Made by a program: the position numbers and the translations under genes
DNA from: an uncultured Eubacteriales bacterium
GTDB taxonomy: Bacteria; Bacillota; Clostridia; Peptostreptococcales; Anaerovoracaceae
Reading direction: 5' to 3'
DNA length: 11,214 bases
NCBI GenBank assembly: GCA_959021945.1
Contig: CAUEYG010000018.1
Location: 1-11,214 of the forward strand
Notes under the pieces: model-generated
The model's database searches: none
Seen by the model: the letters and a program-made list of their open reading frames with translations, nothing else
Told to the model about the DNA's origin: nothing
Part shown: positions 5,397 to 11,214 of the stretch, one piece after another
Layout: every line of letters starts with the position of its first letter
How positions within the stretch are numbered: the first letter of the stretch is position 1

Positions 5397-7330
5397 CCTG
5401 TTATTATCAATTTCGTACCCATGTATACTTTTTCTTCATTTTCCTTTGTTTCCACCATGATATCAGAAGGATGCTCCTGGATTTTCCAGCTCCGGCAGCC
5501 GGCATCCATGAGCAAGTGCTCAATATGCTTTCGCCCTTCGTGTATTGCATAAAACATGGCCTCATCCCTGCTGCCATATACCTGCCGGTCCCAAGGCGTA
5601 TTGAGAATATAGTTTCCTGCATCTGCGCTAATAAGCAATTCCACTGTTTCCGTCACCTGGCCTACGGCAGCGCCATATGCATTGGCCACATCTGCATCTT
5701 CGGGAATGATCACTTCTCCGTTAAGCAGCTTTCCTGCCGCTCCTGCCCAGGCCTGCGCCGGCGCGCCGATGGCTACGATAGGTTTGCTGAGGAAAAGCCG
5801 GGGCTTCAAAAGTGAAGTGGAGCTGCCCTTAAAAGCTGCATCAATAAGATACATAGCTGCCCTGCTGTGGGCAAAGGAGAACGCTTCTCCCTCAAAATCC
5901 GCAGCGCTCTGGATGCAGCACATGGCCATCTTACTGTCAATTGCCTCTGCTGCCTCTTCCACAAACCTGGAAACCGTCATCTCTTTTCTCCTAGCCAGGA
6001 TTTCAATTCCTGCCTGAGATAAATCCCGGTTCCAACGGTTATACTTGCCCTGAACATGGAGAAGATCTGTAGGCGTCACAGAGATTCTCCCCAGCACGCC
6101 TGCTTCAACCAGCGGAGTCAGATCAATGGTCTCAGGGTCTTCACCAATTGTCTTTGCTAAATAGGTCAAGCTATGGGGGCCTGACTGGAGCTTTTCAACA
6201 ATTTTCTGCTGCTCTACAGATGCGGATTCCGGCGCTTTGCCGCTGATGTACAAAAAACAATCCACTTCCTGGTCTGAATAGGATTTGAATTCTCCCACCC
6301 GTTTAAAGCTTTTCAGTTCGTGGACCAGCTGCGGATATTCTGCTCCCACAACACATAAGGGCCATACTTTTTCAGGTCCAATTTTTATATTTCCTTTTTT
6401 ATCGAGACAGATTCTGCTGTCGCCGCCAAGCCCAAAAGTGGAGATCTCCACTGCACGAACCCTGGTAAACCAGCCGCCTACTTTGGCTCCTTCCTGCTTA
6501 ATCTTCACAGCTCCGTCTGAAACATTAGCAATGTCCGTGGTGGTGCCGCCCATATCCAGCACCATCCCATCCTTTCGCCCGGTCAAAGCCAGGGCCCCGA
6601 TCACACTGGCAGCCGGCCCGGACAAAATGGTTTCTATAGGCCGTTCTTTTGCCAGGGATTCTGTCATAAGCGTACCGTCGCCCTTTACAACCATCATGGG
6701 CGCAGAAATCTTCTTGTCAGCCAACACCTTTTTCGTAGACTGGATCAAATTGTCAATGATAGGGATTAGCCTGCTGTTGAGAACTGCTGTTACTGTTCTA
6801 TGGTGAAAGCCCAGGGCAGAAGTGAGCTGATGGGCGCACACAATTGGTATGCCGAGAATTTCGGCCGCCAGCCTGCCAATTTCCTGTTCATGCTTTGGAT
6901 TTCTGACACTGGCATAACCGGAAACAGCCAAAGCATCAACCTTGTCTCTCATTTCCTCCAAAACCCGGCGCACCTCTTCATAATCCAGATCTTCAGCCAG
7001 ACGGCCCATAATATCAAAGCGGCCTTTTACTTTAGCAGTGCTGGCGGAGGGGATGGGCTCTTCTAAATCTGCTCCCATATAAATCAGTCCTGCCCGTGCA
7101 CCCCTTCCCTCTACAATGGCGTTGGTAGCCAGGGTGGTGGAAAGGGAAACTAACGTAATCCGCTCCATTTTGTCAAAGGCTAAAGCAGCCAAACATTCTT
7201 TGATTCCTATTGTCAGATCTTCCTTTGTTGTCAGCGCTTTGGCCTTGCAAATGATCTTCCGGCTTGCAGAGTCTACAATAACACCATCCGTATATGTTCC
7301 GCCTGTATCCATTCCTAAAATAAAAGACAT
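5378..7330 (-). CDS. Hydantoinase/oxoprolinase (HyuA-type) ATP-dependent amidohydrolase
   Basis: Full-length HyuA-type protein of 650 aa from the hydantoinase/5-oxoprolinase family, which couples ATP hydrolysis to opening of cyclic amides such as hydantoins or 5-oxoproline, or to related carboxylations. The N-terminal domain begins with GMDTGGTYTDGVIVD (6-20), then TTLATNAIVEG (65-75). The main ASKHA-type ATPase domain shows VKGDGTLM (215-222), SGPAAS (237-242), LDMGGTTTDIA (258-268), GLGGDS (300-305), IGAPAQAW (521-528) and DADVANAYGAAVG (545-557). GGAGGT lies seven bases before the ATG. No HyuB subunit gene is in the window, although many hydantoinases and oxoprolinases need one. It follows an OPA transporter gene with a 102-base gap, so the carrier probably supplies its substrate. 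Substrate unknown; the symbol is left blank for that reason. Confidence 0.85.
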   Translation of the reverse strand: MSFILGMDTGGTYTDGVIVDSASRKIICKAKALTTKEDLTIGIKECLAALAFDKMERITLVSLSTTLATNAIVEGRGARAGLIYMGADLEEPIPSASTAKVKGRFDIMGRLAEDLDYEEVRRVLEEMRDKVDALAVSGYASVRNPKHEQEIGRLAAEILGIPIVCAHQLTSALGFHHRTVTAVLNSRLIPIIDNLIQSTKKVLADKKISAPMMVVKGDGTLMTESLAKERPIETILSGPAASVIGALALTGRKDGMVLDMGGTTTDIANVSDGAVKIKQEGAKVGGWFTRVRAVEISTFGLGGDSRICLDKKGNIKIGPEKVWPLCVVGAEYPQLVHELKSFKRVGEFKSYSDQEVDCFLYISGKAPESASVEQQKIVEKLQSGPHSLTYLAKTIGEDPETIDLTPLVEAGVLGRISVTPTDLLHVQGKYNRWNRDLSQAGIEILARRKEMTVSRFVEEAAEAIDSKMAMCCIQSAADFEGEAFSFAHSRAAMYLIDAAFKGSSTSLLKPRLFLSKPIVAIGAPAQAWAGAAGKLLNGEVIIPEDADVANAYGAAVGQVTETVELLISADAGNYILNTPWDRQVYGSRDEAMFYAIHEGRKHIEHLLMDAGCRSWKIQEHPSDIMVETKENEEKVYMGTKLIITGTGAAL

Positions 7331-7361
7331 AAGCAGTACCTCCCTCGTTTATGATAGGTTT

Positions 7362-7390
7362 ATGTTAGTCCGCTTATCCGCCTTTTTCAA
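7362..7390 (-). promoter_or_regulatory. Possible internal promoter for hyuA
   Basis: On the - strand TTGAAA (7390-7385) and TAACAT (7367-7362) are spaced by 17 bases, in the 102-base gap between the transporter stop and the hyuA start. The -35 matches consensus at five of six positions and the -10 at four. No terminator is evident in the gap, so read-through from the transporter gene is also likely. Confidence 0.35.
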
Positions 7391-7432
7391 GACTCCGGTT
7401 TCATTCTTTAAACAAACTTATACTTGTGTTCG

Positions 7433-8710
7433 CTATTCTCGCACCTCTGGAACTACAACCGTATTTTTTCTGCTCACTACCATTCCGCAGATTACCATAC
7501 AGATACACATCAATTCCATAATGATAAAAACGGTCATTGGGTTTGGAAACAGCTTCATAGCTATGGGAAACACAACGCCCTCAAGACAGGCTCCCAGATA
7601 AGCAAATCCATTGAGGATTCCTGCAGCGCTTCCGGAAAAGACTCTGCCCCCTTGGTCAATGGCATAAAGCCATAAAATACCGTTAATTCCATAGAGGGCA
7701 AATCCTGTAAAAAAGATTCCTGCTAAAACGGTCCTAGTATCCTGGACCATTGGAAAGATCATGACTAAAGTACCGCATATAGCGGCCATGGCAGTTATGA
7801 TAATGCCTTTATTATTAAATAGCTTAGCGCCTGCAATCCAGGTTATAGTCAAAGTACCAAAGGCCATCCCCAGCGGCAGAGCTAAATTAGAAAAACTGCT
7901 GCTCAGAATCATCCCCCCCTGGTGGTCTGCATAATACAAAGGGATCCAGTTGAGCAGCCCATATCTGCAAATGCTGCAGGTCATAGCAATGACACACCAC
8001 CAGACAAAGTTTTTTTGGCGAAAAAAATAGCTCCACGGAAGGCCGCGCTGTGCCTTTCTTTCCTTCAAAGCTTCCTCCCTTGTCCGGTAGTAGGAGTTTT
8101 CTACAGCATAAGGCTGCAGTCCCTGGTCTTCCGGTTTTTCTACTGCCGCTACCCCAAATAAGAAGGTAAATAAAAAAAGCAGCAATACAGGCAACGCAAA
8201 ATTAAGCTTCCAATCAGCATTCCCATAGAGATGGAGCAGAACAATAGGCAGCGCATAGGCTGTGGCATGGGACAGTCCTGAAAAAAAATTAGCAATTCCA
8301 ACGCCCTTTCCCCGCTGGCCTTCTTTCCACCAATTTGCCAGCAAAGCGATTCCGCCGACCCAGATCATACTTTGGAAATATCCGTTGGCAAGCCAAATGC
8401 ACAAGAGGACAATCCAGTGGGACTGAAGTGGAATGGACATATTGAGCAGTCCGGACATGGCACATCCTAAGAAGATGGTTTTCTTCGCTCCCCAGCGATC
8501 CGCCAGATATCCGTTAAAAAAGCTGCCAATTGCATAGGCGATAAAGACACTGCTTTGAATGAGTTCCTGCTGTACAGATGTAATCATTACTTGATCGGAC
8601 AGCTCCTCCCATATATTGTTAATACTAAACCGGCTTAAATACACCAAATTGTACATTAGGGAAAAGGCGATCAGGCCAATCCATTTCAATTGCTCAAACT
8701 TTCGATTCAT
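7433..8710 (-). CDS. Second MFS transporter of the OPA family
   Basis: Inner-membrane carrier of 425 aa with about 12 hydrophobic helices, clearly a paralogue of the transporter at 1952-3292. Shared blocks include NGYFQSMIW and IALLANWW (109-128), CRYGLLNWIPLYY (248-260), LPLGMAFGTL (278-287) and YGINGILWLYAIDQGGRVF (340-358). Both phosphate-binding arginines of the GlpT family have counterparts: Arg27 in YLSRFSI and Arg249 in CRYGLL. It should therefore carry a phosphorylated or phosphonate compound, or act as a sensor like the OPA member UhpC. AAGGAG lies eight bases before the ATG. It is the first gene of a unit with hyuA and is divergent from the histidine kinase gene, with 99 bases between their starts. 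Which compound it moves cannot be read from the sequence; a link to a hyuA substrate is inference. Confidence 0.85.
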   Translation of the reverse strand: MNRKFEQLKWIGLIAFSLMYNLVYLSRFSINNIWEELSDQVMITSVQQELIQSSVFIAYAIGSFFNGYLADRWGAKKTIFLGCAMSGLLNMSIPLQSHWIVLLCIWLANGYFQSMIWVGGIALLANWWKEGQRGKGVGIANFFSGLSHATAYALPIVLLHLYGNADWKLNFALPVLLLFLFTFLFGVAAVEKPEDQGLQPYAVENSYYRTREEALKERKAQRGLPWSYFFRQKNFVWWCVIAMTCSICRYGLLNWIPLYYADHQGGMILSSSFSNLALPLGMAFGTLTITWIAGAKLFNNKGIIITAMAAICGTLVMIFPMVQDTRTVLAGIFFTGFALYGINGILWLYAIDQGGRVFSGSAAGILNGFAYLGACLEGVVFPIAMKLFPNPMTVFIIMELMCICMVICGMVVSRKNTVVVPEVRE

Positions 8711-8734
8711 TGCGTTGCTCCTTAAAAACAGCTA

Positions 8735-8763
8735 TTTACAAATTACCTCCTTTAACTTATCAT
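8735..8763 (+). promoter_or_regulatory. Candidate promoter of the histidine kinase gene
   Basis: TTTACA (8735-8740) and TATCAT (8758-8763) are separated by 17 bases, each one mismatch from consensus. Transcription would start near 8770, leaving a 40-base leader if translation starts at 8810. The site occupies the short divergent region shared with the transporter at 7433-8710. Confidence 0.55.
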
Positions 8764-8809
8764 AAAAATAAGAATGTTTCAATTTATTGTACTGTGGGGA
8801 GATGAATTC

Positions 8810-10600
8810 ATGTATCTTGTTCCAGGATATTCCATGCTGGCGGCTACAGCCACCACGTTGATGCTGAGTATTATTTTTCTCATACTGTCCCATCAAAGCA
8901 AAAAAACTTACATGCGTTTATGGGGAATTTCCTGGCTGATTTATTCAGCCATGTTTTTGTTGGATTTTCTCAATCTGCAGATACCGGTCCACCCTGTTTA
9001 CTACACTATGATGCGTCAAATCGCAGCCTTGAACGGATCTTATCTGTTTTTATCAGGCACGCACCATTTTTTCCAGATCAAATTGCGGCCATATCTGCAG
9101 TGGGCCGCCTTATTGTCTCTGCTGCTGATCCTCCTTTACCCTGCATTTGATCTTGTCTACACTTTTGCCATTATACCAAATGTTATGTATTGCTCCGGGA
9201 TGTTAATTTTCGCAGGCTGTATGTTTATCTCTTATTCCTGGACACAGAACCTTCCCGAAAAACTGATGGCCAGCTTTTTTATTATCATATGGGGCATCTT
9301 TATCAACCATATGGGCTTTTCTATGGGGCACGCAGGACTGGCCATTGCAACTTATTTTATCGGCCTTTTTACTGTCAATGTTCTGATTCTGACTCTGATC
9401 ATCATTTACTTTAAAAAGCTGCGCTTTCTCGATACACGACAGGCCTTTCGCTTTCGTCTTTTAGTGGAAAATTCTTCGGATTCCATGTTTCTCTACGACT
9501 ACAAAAAGCAGGTCTTTGAATATGTCAGCCCCACAATTTCTGAATTAATCGGCGTTACAAACAAGCAGCTGTACCAAATGCCTGACCGTTTTTTCGATTA
9601 TGTCAATACATTGGAAAAGCACAAAGACCTTATCAGCATTTTCTCCCGCCCTATTTCCCAGCCCGGCAGCGGCATCCTCTGCTTGTACCACAGCGGGGTC
9701 ATTGTAAAATGGTCGGAAATTCATTATCTGCCCATTCGGGATAATACAGGAACAGTTACTGCCATTGAAGGGATACTGCGGGATATTACGGAAAGAAAAA
9801 AAATGGAAGAACATCTAAAGGCTGCGGAGCAGGCCAAAAAGGAGTTTTTAGAGAATATTTCTCATGAAATAAAAACTCCTGTTACTCTCATTCAAGGTTA
9901 TACGGAAAGCTTGCTGGATCAAGTAGTGCCTGTGGAATCCACAGACACTTACTTAAAAATGATCAACTCTAAGGCCAAAATGCTTACCACTCTCATCGAT
10001 GATCTGGCCCAAGCTTCCCATTTTACGTCTCAAAGCCTGGAGTATCGGTTTTACGAACAGAGTGCCTCTGAACTGTTTTCAGAGCTGCTCAATGAAAGCG
10101 AATTCCACATTGCTCAGTCAGGACGCAAGCCGGTTATATCATCCCAGATCTCCCATGATGCAGTGCTTATTGCAGACCCGTACCGAATTCAGCAGGTTGT
10201 ATCCAATCTGATCAATAATTCCATACGCCATACGCCTATGGGAGGAGAGATTCACATTTCCTGCCGGACCCGGCGTAATGAAAGTCTGCTCCACAGTGTT
10301 CCTGAAGATGACGATCACAATATTCCGGAAGGGGAACTTTGTTTTGTGGTCAGCGATACAGGAGACGGAATTCCTCCGCAAGACTTACCCCATATCTTTG
10401 ATCGAAATTTCAGCGGCGGAAAACGCATTAACCCGGAGGCCCGTCAGTACAGCCATAGCGCTGAAAGTGTACCGAAACAGTCAGGACTGGGACTCCATAT
10501 TTCCATGCAAATTGTAAAACAGCACTCCGGCAGTATGGATGCCAGGAATAACCAGTCCGGCGGGGCGGAGATTTCTTTTATGATGCCTTATTACACTTAA
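8810..10600 (+). CDS. Membrane-bound sensor histidine kinase (7-TM sensor, PAS, HisKA, HATPase)
   Basis: Two-component sensor kinase of 596 aa. Residues about 5-205 form roughly seven hydrophobic helices. Next come a PAS domain (about 215-330, ending GILRDITERKK), a HisKA dimerisation domain with phospho-acceptor His352 in NISHEIKTP, and a catalytic ATPase domain with N box NLINNSIRHT (466-475), G1 box DTGDGI (516-521), F box and G2 box GLGL (559-562). Start: the frame is open from ATG 8774, but that codon lacks a ribosome binding site and would lie at the predicted mRNA start. The ATG at 8810 has GGGGAG eight bases before it and is preferred. No response regulator gene follows; the next gene is convergent after 14 bases. 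It is divergent from the OPA transporter-hyuA unit, its most likely target through an unlinked regulator, or the regulator at 3-686. The signal is unknown. Confidence 0.9.
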   Translation: MYLVPGYSMLAATATTLMLSIIFLILSHQSKKTYMRLWGISWLIYSAMFLLDFLNLQIPVHPVYYTMMRQIAALNGSYLFLSGTHHFFQIKLRPYLQWAALLSLLLILLYPAFDLVYTFAIIPNVMYCSGMLIFAGCMFISYSWTQNLPEKLMASFFIIIWGIFINHMGFSMGHAGLAIATYFIGLFTVNVLILTLIIIYFKKLRFLDTRQAFRFRLLVENSSDSMFLYDYKKQVFEYVSPTISELIGVTNKQLYQMPDRFFDYVNTLEKHKDLISIFSRPISQPGSGILCLYHSGVIVKWSEIHYLPIRDNTGTVTAIEGILRDITERKKMEEHLKAAEQAKKEFLENISHEIKTPVTLIQGYTESLLDQVVPVESTDTYLKMINSKAKMLTTLIDDLAQASHFTSQSLEYRFYEQSASELFSELLNESEFHIAQSGRKPVISSQISHDAVLIADPYRIQQVVSNLINNSIRHTPMGGEIHISCRTRRNESLLHSVPEDDDHNIPEGELCFVVSDTGDGIPPQDLPHIFDRNFSGGKRINPEARQYSHSAESVPKQSGLGLHISMQIVKQHSGSMDARNNQSGGAEISFMMPYYT

Positions 10601-10614
10601 AAAAGCGGCGCCCT

Positions 10615-11214
10615 TTATTCCAGAACATTGATTTCCTCGTGTATGTAAATATCTCGTTTTTCCAGTTCATCAAATACATCCTGTGGGTCAAAGGCATATT
10701 CAGGAATCAGCAGACCTGTATCCTTTGCTTTTCCCTCTGCAATTAGCTTAACAGCTACTGCCATTGGAATTCCCACGTTTCTTGTATAAGCTCTCAGTTT
10801 TTCCCAGCCAGGGACAGAACCGTCGGATTTTGGGTGGGTATGAGTCAGGATATGCTGCACTTTTTTCCCGTCCTTTGTTCCTACTACTTCGATGTGAAGA
10901 GCGTATCCGTAAAGCTCTGTTTCCGTTCCCTCTTTACTGTTAAGCAGGTATTCGGCTACACAATCCATAACGCCTATTTCTTTTCCATTGACTGTAATGT
11001 TGTCATTTCGCAAAATCCCCCAGTCATACAGCGCGCGAACCAGCTGCATGTTTTTCTGCGGCCAGGTGCCCCTTGTCTCAATGAGCCTTACGCCCTTATC
11101 TTTGAGCGCCTCTGCCAGGGTAACTGTTTCAGAGTGAGGAATAATGTACTGAGGATGCGTGCCGTAAGGTTCCGGCAGGGCAATGTCCCTGGGTCTGGCA
11201 AACGGCGGAACTTG
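10615..11214 (-). CDS. Saccharopine dehydrogenase-like protein, C-terminal part (start beyond window)
   Basis: The frame is open from the window edge to the stop at 10615, giving 199 C-terminal residues; the ATG at 11049 is internal because coding continues upstream of it (PEPYGTHPQYIIPHSETVTL, then IETRGTWPQKN). Motifs such as RGTWPQKNMQLVRALYDWG, HPKSDGSVPGWEKLRAYT and GIPMAVAVKLI match the C-terminal substrate domain of the saccharopine dehydrogenase family, NAD(P)-dependent enzymes that act on amino-acid-derived compounds. The N-terminal Rossmann domain would lie outside the window. Such stand-alone homologues are common in Clostridia and their substrate is often not lysine-related. It is convergent with the kinase gene over a 14-base gap that has a GC-rich GGCGCC centre but no convincing terminator. 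Confidence 0.8.
   Translation of the reverse strand, partial: QVPPFARPRDIALPEPYGTHPQYIIPHSETVTLAEALKDKGVRLIETRGTWPQKNMQLVRALYDWGILRNDNITVNGKEIGVMDCVAEYLLNSKEGTETELYGYALHIEVVGTKDGKKVQHILTHTHPKSDGSVPGWEKLRAYTRNVGIPMAVAVKLIAEGKAKDTGLLIPEYAFDPQDVFDELEKRDIYIHEEINVLE

Noticed and set aside
6285..6806. Open frame of 173 codons on the + strand
   Set aside because: Antisense to hyuA; its low-complexity, Ser/Pro-rich translation is typical of a shadow frame.
8745..8753. AAAGGAGGT on the - strand, a near-perfect ribosome binding site upstream of the second transporter
   Set aside because: The only nearby start-like codon (TTG) is followed at once by a stop, so no small gene is supported. The transporter has its own AAGGAG nearer its ATG.
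8774..8809. Extra 12 N-terminal codons of the histidine kinase from ATG 8774
   Set aside because: No ribosome binding site precedes 8774 and the predicted transcript begins about there, while ATG 8810 has GGGGAG at good spacing.
10601..10614. GGCGCC-centred inverted repeat between the kinase and saccharopine-dehydrogenase-like genes
   Set aside because: The gap is only 14 bases and the possible stem is short and interrupted, so a terminator is not supported.

Overview
The window is a compact, moderate-GC stretch of bacterial chromosome. It most likely comes from an anaerobic member of the Bacillota (class Clostridia). The reasons are strong AGGAGG-type ribosome binding sites in front of nearly every gene, an OmpR-type regulator and a multi-TM histidine kinase of Firmicutes style, and a saccharopine-dehydrogenase-like enzyme of the kind common in Clostridia. 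The taxonomic call is inference; no rRNA or marker gene is present. There are no tRNAs, insertion sequences or CRISPR arrays, and no gene-free stretch exceeds about 275 bases.

Layout: (1) Bases 1-686 (+) hold the 3' part of an OmpR/PhoB-family response regulator, closed by a strong shared hairpin terminator at 700-735. (2) Bases 755-4235 (-) hold a phosphonate-degradation operon, read in the order phnX-like phosphonoacetaldehyde hydrolase, OPA-family (GlpT/UhpT-like) transporter, phnW-like aminotransferase. A very good intrinsic terminator lies inside the operon, between phnX and the transporter. (3) Bases 4236-4509 are a divergent control region with a consensus promoter and several palindromes. 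(4) Bases 4510-5364 (+) hold a small XRE-type repressor and a HAD phosphatase, probably co-transcribed. (5) Bases 5378-8710 (-) hold a second OPA-family transporter, similar to the first, followed by a hydantoinase/oxoprolinase (HyuA-type) ATPase without a HyuB partner. (6) Bases 8810-10600 (+) hold an orphan histidine kinase with about seven membrane helices, divergent from unit 5. (7) Bases 10615-11214 (-) hold the C-terminal part of a saccharopine-dehydrogenase-like protein that runs off the window.

How the genes may work together: PhnW would transaminate 2-aminoethylphosphonate (or a relative) with pyruvate, giving phosphonoacetaldehyde and alanine. PhnX would cleave the C-P bond to acetaldehyde and phosphate. 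Both transporters keep the two arginines that bind phosphate in GlpT, so a phosphonate-in/phosphate-out exchange is an attractive reading: the end product of the pathway would drive uptake of its substrate. The PhnX and PhnW homologues both deviate from the textbook active-site motifs (PhnX also has an insertion), so the true substrate may not be plain 2-aminoethylphosphonate. The second transporter next to hyuA suggests a sister pathway for a related phospho- or phosphono-compound. These functional links are inferred from motifs and gene order only.
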